Positions 16,621-23,974 are shown, numbered from the stretch's first letter. The stretch: DNA of 64,000 nt from Sphingobacteriales bacterium (GCA_025353765.1 JANXOD010000024.1:152530-216529); one strand, 5' to 3'. Numbers and translations are program-made. Notes: a model not told the origin generated them from the sequence alone.

Positions 16621-17511
16621 ATGCATCTTAGTCGAAATCTCCTCTCCGGAAAACGCAAATACCTATTCGCATTGATACTACTCTTGTTTATCTCTGTGAT
16701 CTGCGTGGCTTTCAGTATGGCAGGCAGTAACAACTTTGATATCGCCAGAAGGGAAGTTTTGCTCCGCAGGATAGGACATGAACTACTTTTACAGTCGGGC
16801 GACAGTACATCAAGGGTACTTCCGGTAAAGAAGATCGCCGAAAATGAATACCAGATTAGGTTTGAGAATGATCTTACTTTTCAACCGGCCTCTCTGGTGA
16901 ATACAACTCGGCGTTTGTTGGCCAAAGACCCCCTCGCACGTGATTATATTGTTAACGTTCTGAACTGTGGCAACTCCAGTGTAGCCTATGGATATGCTAT
17001 ATCCCAAGATAAAAAAGATGATATTGTAGCATGCATAGGAAGAGAGCAACCCAGAGCATGTTACATAATCAACGTTAAATTCAAACCGATAGGAATAAAT
17101 ACAGCAAAGAATAGATATCTTCTGGGCAGCCTCCCATTTTTAGCATTTGTTGGTTTTATTTTTTTGAGATCTGTTAAGCCACGGAAGGCTTTACCTGACA
17201 GTTGGCATACTGATACGTTCACTTTGGGCTCGGTGTTGTTCGATGCGAAAAATAGGAAGCTTATCATAAATGGAAAGACAATAGACCTGACCACAACGGA
17301 AACCCGTGTATTGCTCATTTTCGCATTGTCTCCTAACGAGACCATAGAGAGAAGCCGGCTACAAAAAGAGATATGGGAAGATGAAGGTGTTATTGTGGGG
17401 CGCAGTTTGGATATGTTCATATCAAAACTTAGAAAAAAACTGGAATTTGATCCGAATATCAACATCGTTGTTATACGCGGGAAAGGATATAAGCTTGAAA
17501 TTAGCGCTTAA
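16621..17511 (+). CDS. Membrane-anchored winged-helix (OmpR/ToxR-type) transcriptional regulator
   Basis: A 296-residue protein with an unusual order. It has an N-terminal transmembrane segment (residues 14-34, LFALILLLFISVICVAFSMA), a periplasmic part of about 130 residues with two Cys-containing motifs (NVLNCGNSS, VACIGREQPRACYI), and a second membrane segment (about 166-182). A cytoplasmic C-terminal winged helix follows (LTTTETRVLLIFALSPNETIERSRLQKEIW ... VGRSLDMFISKLRKKLEFDPN, ending RGKGYKLEI). It thus couples an extracytoplasmic signal directly to DNA binding, as ToxR/CadC do, but with the DNA-binding domain at the other end. Its first 60 bases are 24/60 G+C, against 15/60 in a sampled line of the AAA gene, which hints at a different origin. 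It diverges from the BNR protein. Confidence 0.82.
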   Translation: MHLSRNLLSGKRKYLFALILLLFISVICVAFSMAGSNNFDIARREVLLRRIGHELLLQSGDSTSRVLPVKKIAENEYQIRFENDLTFQPASLVNTTRRLLAKDPLARDYIVNVLNCGNSSVAYGYAISQDKKDDIVACIGREQPRACYIINVKFKPIGINTAKNRYLLGSLPFLAFVGFIFLRSVKPRKALPDSWHTDTFTLGSVLFDAKNRKLIINGKTIDLTTTETRVLLIFALSPNETIERSRLQKEIWEDEGVIVGRSLDMFISKLRKKLEFDPNINIVVIRGKGYKLEISA

Positions 17512-17610
17512 GAAAATCTTCCCGCTCCGAACTGATGCTATTAGAATTCAATTTGGCATTTGTAAAACGCTATAGTGAGCTACTAATGTGGTATTATTAA
17601 AAGAATTTCG

Positions 17611-17706
17611 TCCCGGCATGCTGCGAGTTTGCAACTCGTACCTTATTTTATTTTTAATGCAGACTATCATTTATAGGAAGATACGAGCTCATATCAGCGG
17701 AGGAGG
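17611..17706 (+). repeat. MITE-like element, copy A
   Basis: Contains CTGCGAGTTTGCAACTCGTA at the left end, the internal TTATTTTATTTTTAATGCAG and ACTATCATTTATA, and a right end GATACGAGCTCATATCAGCGG complementary to the left. It belongs to the family with copies at 19.74, 20.50, 22.12 and 22.40 kb and lies 4 bp before the SMI1/KNR4 gene. Confidence 0.8.
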
Positions 17707-17709
17707 AAA

Positions 17710-18321
17710 TCATTTTACCAGAGCAAATGCTTCAGCCAGTTCTTCTGCTGTGCCTTCTATATTTTTCATCATAAGCGTTTCCTCTTCTTCTGACCAGTAA
17801 AGCTCACCTGTTTGTAAAAGCTGCGCATAACGGTCTAAAGCCTTATGAAAACTTTCATCCAATACTACATAATCACATTCTGTTACTAATGTAATCAGTT
17901 GGCCTTCTTTTCCCTTTGGCCCTGGGATTAAATCAAGGTAGCTTATAATTCCGTCTCCATAGGGATCAGCAGCAATTGGAATTCGCTTCGGATCTGATCG
18001 CTGATAAACATGTTCATCTAAAACGGTTCCCGCATAATCGTCATCACCTTCTCTATCTAATTTCCATTGCTTAAGCATTCGCTTTAATGATAACAATGGC
18101 CCACAACCTGGCATCCATATACCCTGAGCATCTTCTTTGGAAGCTTGCCCATCATGTAATAAAAGATGTTCTCTAAAATCGTTAGGAAATTTTATGTTTA
18201 ATTGTTCTTCTGTTTTTTGGATAGCCTCTTCAGAAGCCCCTTCATTTAAATTTAATGAAAGCTCCGTATTTTTACTGAACCATTCTTCAATAGTTTTCCA
18301 AAGTGCCTCAATTGATTGCAT
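17710..18321 (-). CDS. SMI1/KNR4 (SUKH) family protein
   Basis: A 203-residue cytoplasmic protein of the SUKH superfamily. Diagnostic segments are WKTIEEWFSKN near the N-terminus, GASEEAIQKTEEQLNIKFPNDFREHLLLHDGQ (residues about 30-60) and IPIAADPYGDGIISYLDL. Bacterial members often act as immunity proteins against polymorphic toxins, or as general cell-wall or regulatory proteins. No toxin gene is adjacent. MQSIEALW at 18321 is preferred to MKFTILSY at 18345, because SUKH proteins begin near this helix. It is bounded by repeat elements on both sides. Confidence 0.88.
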   Translation of the reverse strand: MQSIEALWKTIEEWFSKNTELSLNLNEGASEEAIQKTEEQLNIKFPNDFREHLLLHDGQASKEDAQGIWMPGCGPLLSLKRMLKQWKLDREGDDDYAGTVLDEHVYQRSDPKRIPIAADPYGDGIISYLDLIPGPKGKEGQLITLVTECDYVVLDESFHKALDRYAQLLQTGELYWSEEEETLMMKNIEGTAEELAEAFALVK

Positions 18322-18385
18322 ATATGATAAAATTGTAAATTTCAAATATAATAGATTTTAATACGGACAGGGTATAAATTATAAA

Positions 18386-18411
18386 GGCCCCAAGGCTGGT
18401 GCGGAGGGGCC
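18386..18411. repeat. Short GC-rich hairpin with remnant of the MITE ends (copy B)
   Basis: GGCCCC ... GGGGCC arms enclose AAGGCTGGTGCGGA. GGCTGGTGC is the left end of the MITE family and GCGGAG its right end, as though an internal deletion had joined them. Confidence 0.45.
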
Positions 18412-18462
18412 ACATTAACATCTTTCTAAAATCATTTTTGCATCTGTTACTGATAGAGAACC

Positions 18463-19677
18463 TTATTTCTTTTCCTTTAATAATGTTTCAAGCTTTTGTT
18501 TTGTTTCGGGAATGACCTCTAACGACAACGTTTTTTTGAAACTCTCTATAGCTTTTAATTTCTCACCTTTTGCCAGGTACAAATCTCCCAATCCATCATA
18601 ACAATTAGCCGTTTCGGGATAGTTTGCAATATTTAGTTTAAACAATGCTTCTGCCTTAACAAATTGCTTTTGATTCAACATATAGTATCCAAGACTATTA
18701 ACCTGGCTTTCATCTGGTTTAATGAGATAGCCAATTTGCTCAGAAATAGTATTATAATGTGTTACTAATAAAGAATCCAATTTAAAATTGGGATCGTCTA
18801 ATTCACTATTATAAATTTTAAGTTTGAAATAATCAAAAATAAAACGGAGGGCATCATATTCCCCGATCAACCGGACAGAACTATGATCGTCATTTTCATA
18901 ATATTTATGTTGGAAACGCAATTGATTTGTTTTGTTTTTGAAAATATCTTTAATAAATTCCAGGTTGCTGCGAATAAGTTCAGTACCCTCAGTAGTATCT
19001 TTTTGAACTGCCAGCGTATCCATTCCTCTTTCCATTCGGTTTGCCAATGCCATAAATAATGTTTTCCCTTTATAATTTGTATTTGCTAAAGTTGTTTTAG
19101 CTTCTTTTACAATTTGCTGGTTGTTCCACCATAAAGCACCATCAAGAGAAACATAGGCATTGAATAAATATGGATGATGTATTAAGGTATTTACAACAGT
19201 GAGGCCGCCAACAGAGTGACCAATGAAGATCTTATAGGAAGCTGTTGGGTAATTGTTTTCAATGTAAGGCATCAATTCCTTTTCCATGTAGCGCATGAAA
19301 TTTTCGCCTTTGCCAACAACACCGGGAGTTTCCTTATCTGTACCAAATGTCAAATCCGTCATTCGGGCAGGATGTAAAACTCCGACTACGATCATTGGCG
19401 GACAAAGACCTGCATTACTCATGAATTCGGTTATACTCACAATATGATTAAAATTTGCATCGCCGTCTAATAAATAAATTACCGGGTAACGTCCTTTACC
19501 GGTATTGTCATTTCCTCCATTGCTGTTTGGAATATGAATCCAAACAGTTCGTTGTGAACCTAATGTTATTGAAGGCATTGTTTTTTCAAATCCGGAGATA
19601 AAAGGATTGCTTTGCTGCGCCTTGGTCACAAGTCCTATGGATAAAAGGATAACTGAAATATAAATTCTTGTTCTCAT
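18463..19677 (-). CDS. Secreted esterase-family alpha/beta hydrolase with C-terminal TPR
   Basis: A 404-residue exported protein: signal peptide (MRTRIYISVILLSIGLVTKAQQ), then a putative esterase domain (Esterase D/IroE-like) with YPVIYLLDGDANF, the nucleophile elbow KIFIGHSVGGLTVVNTL (Ser in GHSVGG), and a likely catalytic His in NDDHSSVRLIGE. Residues about 320-400 form TPR-like helices (YYMLNQKQFVKAEALFKLNIANYPETANCYDGLGDLYLAKG). Known relatives hydrolyse siderophore or ester substrates, but the substrate here is unknown. It is a single gene with MITE copies beyond both ends. Confidence 0.87.
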   Translation of the reverse strand: MRTRIYISVILLSIGLVTKAQQSNPFISGFEKTMPSITLGSQRTVWIHIPNSNGGNDNTGKGRYPVIYLLDGDANFNHIVSITEFMSNAGLCPPMIVVGVLHPARMTDLTFGTDKETPGVVGKGENFMRYMEKELMPYIENNYPTASYKIFIGHSVGGLTVVNTLIHHPYLFNAYVSLDGALWWNNQQIVKEAKTTLANTNYKGKTLFMALANRMERGMDTLAVQKDTTEGTELIRSNLEFIKDIFKNKTNQLRFQHKYYENDDHSSVRLIGEYDALRFIFDYFKLKIYNSELDDPNFKLDSLLVTHYNTISEQIGYLIKPDESQVNSLGYYMLNQKQFVKAEALFKLNIANYPETANCYDGLGDLYLAKGEKLKAIESFKKTLSLEVIPETKQKLETLLKEKK

Positions 19678-19740
19678 TTTTGTTTTCTTGTTATTGATTT
19701 ATTATACAAAATTACCAAGAGCTTTCAGCCCCACTTTGGC

Positions 19741-19852
19741 CCAGGCTGGTGCGAGGATGAAACTCGTACCTTATTTTTATTTTTTACTACATTTTTTAAT
19801 GCAGAATATCATTTACATGAAGATAGGAGCTACAAGCTTGCACCAGCGGAGA
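19741..19852 (+). repeat. MITE-like element, copy C
   Basis: Left end CCAGGCTGGTGCGAG, right end GCTTGCACCAGCGGAG; the terminal CTGGTGC / GCACCAG are inverted. The body TTTTTAATGCAGAATATCAT matches the other copies. About 112 bp. Confidence 0.85.
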
Positions 19853-19860
19853 TAAATTAT

Positions 19861-20439
19861 TTAATGGAATTTCTCACCTTTTTCCAGCATTTCAATAATT
19901 TCTTTCATGCGCTTTTCTCTTGTATCTTGTTTTTTTGCTGTCTGAAGGCGAAATCCAATGGAGAAAAGATTGGTCTTATTGAGACCCATAAAAAACGCCT
20001 CTGCTTTTTTGTTTTTGCTAAGTTCTTTTAGAAAGTCTTCAGGTATAGTCATTTTGCTTGGAGAATCGTATGCCTTTTCCCAACTACCGTCTTCTTTGGC
20101 TTTTTCGACAGCTTTTAATCCTGCGGGTCTCATTCTAAGTTCATTGACTAATCTTTCGACATGTCCAATATTTATTTTGGACCAAATACTTTTTGCTCTT
20201 CGGGCACAAAACCTTTGCAGCCAGGCTTGTTCGTCATATGTTTGTTTTTGGCCATCAATCCAACCGTAGCAAAGAGCTACATCAAGTGCCTCTGCATAGC
20301 TGATGGTCTTTTTCCCGGAATCTTTCTTGAATATTTTGAGCCAAATCCCTTCTGAGTTATCGTGATTCTTTTCGAGCCAAGTTTCAAATATTTCGGCTGT
20401 TTTGAATTCTATTATTGGAATAGTATTTAATTTAGTCAT
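19861..20439 (-). CDS. YdeI/OmpD-associated family protein
   Basis: A 192-residue cytoplasmic protein. The YdeI signature is clear: WLEKNHDNSEGIWLKIFKK, the SYAEALDVALCYGWIDGQKQ block, QRFCARRAKSIWSKINIGHVERL, and the C-terminal KTAKKQDTREKRMKEII-like helix. Relatives have been linked to bacteriocin or peptide stress tolerance, but the molecular activity is not established. The two intergenic regions around it hold the best-preserved MITE copies (C and D). Confidence 0.9.
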   Translation of the reverse strand: MTKLNTIPIIEFKTAEIFETWLEKNHDNSEGIWLKIFKKDSGKKTISYAEALDVALCYGWIDGQKQTYDEQAWLQRFCARRAKSIWSKINIGHVERLVNELRMRPAGLKAVEKAKEDGSWEKAYDSPSKMTIPEDFLKELSKNKKAEAFFMGLNKTNLFSIGFRLQTAKKQDTREKRMKEIIEMLEKGEKFH

Positions 20440-20461
20440 ATTACTTTGGCTTCGTCCCAGG

Positions 20462-20483
20462 AGGGTCTCTCGCAGAGGACCCT
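20462..20483. repeat. Small GC-rich palindrome next to copy D
   Basis: AGGGTCTCTC / GAGGACCCT with a 3-nt loop and one bulged T; the flanking TTCGTCCC also precedes copy A (17609). It may be a separate REP-like unit. Confidence 0.6.
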
Positions 20484-20500
20484 GCGTTCTTTTCAGTTTC

Positions 20501-20594
20501 CCAGGCTGGTGCGAGTTTGCAACTCCTTATTTTATTTTTAATGCAGACTATCATTTATATGAAGATACGAGCTACAAACTCGCATCAGTGGAGG
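20501..20594 (+). repeat. MITE-like element, copy D (best-preserved ends)
   Basis: Left end CCAGGCTGGTGCGAGTTTGC, right end CTACAAACTCGCATCAGTGG; the ends are inverted repeats of about 25 bp. The body ACTATCATTTATATGAAGAT is shared with copies A and C. Confidence 0.88.
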
Positions 20595-20667
20595 ACTTTT
20601 TATTTACCAGACTAGCCATTACCCGCTTTCCTTCTCCTCATACTTGCGCTAAACCAGGCTAGGATCT

Positions 20668-22068
20668 TTATAAATAAGATTTCAGCAATTCAATTGAATC
20701 TATGAGTAATTCTTCAAATTTTCGAGGTTTAGTCGAAGGATAATGAATACAATTTCTTATGAAAGTTGGCAATGTAACTGCATTCTCAGTCCCCTTATTT
20801 GGTCTGTCTTTCTTTAATTTTTTTATTTGTCTTAAGTATTCTTCATCAAATCTGTTAATTCCTAAATCCAAAATATTTCTTTCTTGTGAATAATTCTCTC
20901 TTAAAAAATCATACATTTCATTGTGATAGCCATCAGATGTTATTCCAAAAACATCATAATTAATACTTGCATAGGTTGATTTTTGTCCTTTAAACCATTC
21001 TATAGTGGTCTTATCATCTTGTTTAATAATTTTTGCATTTCTCTCCAATGTGTTCTTATCAATTAAATAATTAGAATGTGTCGCAAAAAATAAGATATTA
21101 TTATTTGTTTTAGTGATTCCAATAAGTTCTTGTAATAAATCCTCTTGTGCTTTTGGATGTAAATGAATTTCAGGCTCATCTAATAATAAAATAGTATTTT
21201 TTAAATCAGAATTTACATTTTCAGCAGATATTGTTAAAAGGAAAGAAATAAATTGTTTAAACCCATCACTTCGCTGTTCAATTGTTTTTGCTTTACTTTT
21301 ACTGCCTTCATCTTTAATATGAAAATTTAATGTAGTAGGAGTTATATCAAAAGTGATTTTTACTTTGTGTTTTTTCCATACTCTTTTTAAATGTTTAGTA
21401 ACTGAATCACTTAAATTATCTCTAATCTCTTCTCTTTCAGTTGAATCATTTAATAGTGAATTTATAGAACTGAATTTTTCTTCACTAAAACCAGAAAGTT
21501 TAAAACAATTTTTAAGTGGTATTGATATAGATTCTGGGGATGAAAAAAAGTTTGATAAATTAATCTCTTTTGAAATTAAATATTTATCATCAAAACTCCA
21601 GAAAACAGTATTATGCCTTATACTATCTATGTAATTTGTTAATTCCTGATTTTCAGCTAATGTAACTGTGTAATTCTTTTTAGATGTTTTTATTAATAAT
21701 GTTTTTTGAATAAGTGATAAATTTTCATAAGAAATAGCAAATTTCAAAATTATATTTTTAAATTTATCAATACTAGTTTCTGATTTTAATTCCTTGATTA
21801 ATAATGAAATTTTTTCTTCTTCTTTCTCTGAAATTTCATAATCAAAAGTAATGGAAATGGGATTTTCTTTAACTTTAAAATCAATTGTTTTTACTTCAAT
21901 TTGATTTAAATTATCAGTTAACCCAATAGCCTTAAGTATTGATGATTTTCCGGTTTCATTTTCACCGATAATTCCAAAAGTATATGAATTATCACTATTT
22001 TGATTTATCTCAATTTTAAGATTTTCAATACTTTTATAGTTCTGAATTTCTATTAGTTTTAGTATCAT
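20668..22068 (-). CDS. AAA family ATPase (SMC/OLD-like), lone
   Basis: A 466-residue ATPase of the ABC/SMC-type AAA group. It begins with LKLIEIQNYKSIENLKIEI, has Walker A GENETGKSSILKAIG (residues about 35-49), a signature-like QRSDGFKQFISFLLTI, Walker B TILLLDEPEIHLHPKAQE and the switch His in FFATHSNYLID. The fold is that of OLD/RecF-like ATPases that often form part of anti-phage or plasmid systems. No TOPRIM or nuclease domain is recognised at the C-terminus, and no partner gene is adjacent. Very AT-rich (15/60 G+C in one sampled line). It may be a defence gene or a transferred remnant; this is inference. Confidence 0.85.
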   Translation of the reverse strand: MILKLIEIQNYKSIENLKIEINQNSDNSYTFGIIGENETGKSSILKAIGLTDNLNQIEVKTIDFKVKENPISITFDYEISEKEEEKISLLIKELKSETSIDKFKNIILKFAISYENLSLIQKTLLIKTSKKNYTVTLAENQELTNYIDSIRHNTVFWSFDDKYLISKEINLSNFFSSPESISIPLKNCFKLSGFSEEKFSSINSLLNDSTEREEIRDNLSDSVTKHLKRVWKKHKVKITFDITPTTLNFHIKDEGSKSKAKTIEQRSDGFKQFISFLLTISAENVNSDLKNTILLLDEPEIHLHPKAQEDLLQELIGITKTNNNILFFATHSNYLIDKNTLERNAKIIKQDDKTTIEWFKGQKSTYASINYDVFGITSDGYHNEMYDFLRENYSQERNILDLGINRFDEEYLRQIKKLKKDRPNKGTENAVTLPTFIRNCIHYPSTKPRKFEELLIDSIELLKSYL

Positions 22069-22120
22069 TTTAATTATTGCAATAAGTTATTGAATGGTTA
22101 CATTTTGGGCTACTATTGTC

Positions 22121-22215
22121 ACGGCTGATGCGAATTTGCAACTCGTGCTTTGTTTATTTTAATACAGTTTCTTTAAGTCTCAGGCTGGTGCGTATGAATG
22201 CTACTCCATTTTATT
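22121..22215 (+). repeat. Degenerate MITE-like copies E
   Basis: CGGCTGATGCGAATTTGCAA (22122 on) is a diverged left end, followed by a second left end CAGGCTGGTGCGTATGAATG at 22181. Neither has a clear right end. Confidence 0.6.
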
Positions 22216-22267
22216 CTCTATTTATTACCACAATCATCTGCATTTGACATTGCTTCTGTAAAAACGT

Positions 22268-22376
22268 CTTATAAACTTTCCGCTTAATCTCAAATATATA
22301 AATATTAGCCTATGCCTCCGCAAATCATTTCGAGAGCTTATAAACTTTACGCTATTATTTATATTATAAATATATT
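22268..22376. repeat. Diverged direct repeat
   Basis: CTTATAAACTTTCCGCT (22268) and CTTATAAACTTTACGCT (22337), each followed by an AT-rich TATAAATAT stretch, are 69 bp apart. No coding potential is visible here. Confidence 0.6.
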
Positions 22377-22399
22377 CGAATACTTATAACACAATTGGC

Positions 22400-22461
22400 G
22401 CAGGCTGGTGGGACTTTGCAAGTCTTATTTTATCTTTAATGCAGACGATCATTTATATAAT
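22400..22461 (+). repeat. MITE-like element, copy F (3' end replaced by the 42-bp array)
   Basis: CAGGCTGGTGGGACTTTGCA and the body TTTAATGCAGACGATCATTT match the family; the right end is missing, and the 42-bp array begins where it should be. Confidence 0.75.
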
Positions 22462-22790
22462 CTTAACAAACACCAACCTATTTTCTATTTACGGGTATCC
22501 GTAATCAATAAACACGTACCTGTTTTCTATATATAAGTACTGGTAATCAATAAACACCAACCTATTTTCTATATACAGGTACTAGTAATCAATAAACACC
22601 AACCTGTTTTCTATATCCGAGTACCTGTAATCAATAAACACATACCTGTTTTCTATATATGGGTACTAGTAATCAATAAACACATACCTGTTTTCTATAT
22701 ATGGGTACTAATAATCAACAAACACTAACCTGTTTTCTATATTCAGGTACTGCTAATCAATAAACACATACCTGTTTTCTATAAACGCCA
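22462..22790 (+). repeat. Tandem array of about eight 42-bp units
   Basis: Units start at 22501, 22543, 22585, 22627, 22669, 22711 and 22753, after a diverged first unit. Each reads TAATCAATAAACAC-nn-ACCTGTTTTCTATAT-nnn-GGTACT with a few variable positions. Units 22627 and 22669 are identical. ACCTG and the variable nGGT can pair, so each unit may form a weak hairpin. It is not a CRISPR: there is no separate spacer, the period is constant and no cas gene is present. Confidence 0.92.
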
Positions 22791-22885
22791 ATAAAAAAAT
22801 AAAAAACTATTTGGTTTATTTAAAATATTAATTAATTTTATGTTATATTATATATTTATTTAATCATTTTAATTTAAATTTTCTT

Positions 22886-23239
22886 ATGGCTCGTTTAAAA
22901 ACATCTTCTAAAACCTATGAAAAAGCATTCCGCCGGATTGCATCTGTAAAAAACATTGATGCTAATTTTGATCTGGGTAATGGCTTAACGGCAGCATCTT
23001 ACCAGGCAAGTATTGACCTGGTAAAAGCTTCTATGGACGAGTATAATACTCAATTATCAAAGGTAGACGGGCTGTTAAATACTCTCAAAGACAGCGAAAA
23101 AGCGCTTAATGATTGGAATGATCGTATTCTTATGGGGGTGGCTTCTAAATTTGGCAAAGAGAGCAGCCAGTATGAGGAGGCCGGCGGTACGCGTAAAAGC
23201 GACCGTAAAAAAGTGGTAAAAAAAATTAAAGCTGCTTAA
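22886..23239 (+). CDS. Small basic protein with GGTRKSDRK tail, function unknown
   Basis: A 117-residue protein. It has a basic start (MARLKTSSKTYEKAFRRIASV), a long helical middle with heptad-like spacing (IDLVKASMDEYNTQLSKVDGLLNTLKDSEKALNDWND) and a conserved-looking tail KFGKESSQYEEAGGTRKSDRKK followed by a Lys-rich end. I do not recognise a named family; I recall similar 'YExxGGTRxSxRK' tails in unclassified small proteins of other bacteria, unverified. It is preceded by the 42-bp array plus 95 bp of AT-rich DNA, and followed by a REP hairpin that may serve as its terminator. Confidence 0.75.
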   Translation: MARLKTSSKTYEKAFRRIASVKNIDANFDLGNGLTAASYQASIDLVKASMDEYNTQLSKVDGLLNTLKDSEKALNDWNDRILMGVASKFGKESSQYEEAGGTRKSDRKKVVKKIKAA

Positions 23240-23250
23240 GTAAGGGATTA

Positions 23251-23316
23251 ACCATTCCAAAAGTTTTAATTAACCTTTCCAAAAGTTTTAAACTTTTGGA
23301 AAGGTTTTATTTTTTA
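23251..23316. repeat. REP-type hairpin upstream of the transposase gene
   Basis: A perfect palindrome with 17-bp arms, AACCTTTCCAAAAGTTT / AAACTTTTGGAAAGGTT (23272-23306), then TTTATTTTTT. A half copy (CATTCCAAAAGTTTTAAT) sits just before it. The hairpin may also terminate the 117-aa gene. Confidence 0.9.
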
Positions 23317-23331
23317 AGAACTTCTTTTTAA

Positions 23332-23904
23332 ATGGAAGCAGAAACATACTACCATATTTATACTCATGCAAACGGTTCTGAAAACCTGTTCAGAAATACA
23401 AAAAATTACCTATTTTTTCTAAAACGTTACATAACCTTTATTCCTTCTATTGCAAATACCTATGCCTATTGCCTGATGCCAAATCATATTCATTTTTTGA
23501 TCCGAGTTAAAAGCGAAAAAGAAATTGAAAAATATTTTGGAAAGTTTGAAACTTTCCAAAAGTTAAGCTTCCGTATCAGTAAACAATTTGCCAATCTGTT
23601 TAGCAGCTATACGCAGGCTTATAATAAAGTTTATAGCCGTAAGGGCAGTCTTTTTATTCCTAATTTTAAAAAGAAAGAAATAACATCAGTAGCACACCTT
23701 ATAAAGATTATTCATTACATCCATGCCAATCCTGTACATCATGGTTTTACAAAGGCTATAAGCCAATGGCAATGGAGTTCGCATCATGCCTTTCTTAGTC
23801 AGAAATCGAGTTTATTAAAGCGGGATGAAGTTTATGAATGGTTTGGGGGAAAAGATGGATATGAAGATTTTCATCAAAAAGAAATTATTCATTTAAAAAA
23901 ATAA
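23332..23904 (+). CDS. REP-associated tyrosine transposase (RAYT, Y1/IS200-like)
   Basis: A single-domain HUH transposase of 190 residues. The HUH motif is in YAYCLMPNHIHFLIRV. Other family marks are YYHIYTHANGSENLF at the start, YSRKGSLFIPNFKKKEI, and HYIHANPVHHGF ... WQWSSHHAFL (usually WSSYxAF). RAYTs cut and join single-stranded DNA and are thought to spread REP hairpins; most are single-copy 'domesticated' genes. Hairpins with arms of CTTTCCAAAAGTT lie on both sides of the gene, and another copy of this half-site lies inside the gene (23535-23564, encoding FGKFETFQK), as expected for a REPtron. Confidence 0.92.
   Translation: MEAETYYHIYTHANGSENLFRNTKNYLFFLKRYITFIPSIANTYAYCLMPNHIHFLIRVKSEKEIEKYFGKFETFQKLSFRISKQFANLFSSYTQAYNKVYSRKGSLFIPNFKKKEITSVAHLIKIIHYIHANPVHHGFTKAISQWQWSSHHAFLSQKSSLLKRDEVYEWFGGKDGYEDFHQKEIIHLKK
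23535..23564. repeat. REP palindrome inside the RAYT coding sequence
   Basis: TTTTGGAAAGTTT / AAACTTTCCAAAA, with one central base, contains CTTTCCAAAAGTT (23552-23564), the same half-site as the flanking hairpins. Confidence 0.85.
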
Positions 23905-23919
23905 GCTTTTAAAAAAATT

Positions 23920-23952
23920 AGCTTTCCAAAAGTTTTGAACTTTTGGAAAGCT
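23920..23952. repeat. REP-type hairpin downstream of RAYT
   Basis: AGCTTTCCAAAAGTT / AACTTTTGGAAAGCT, a perfect 15-bp stem with a TTG loop. Its arms match the upstream hairpin except at the base. Confidence 0.92.
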
Positions 23953-23974
23953 TAGCAAATGCTTAATTAATTTC

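Noticed and set aside
22462-22790. CRISPR array
   Set aside because: The 42-bp units are adjacent with no unique spacers, only a few variable bases each, and no cas gene is near.
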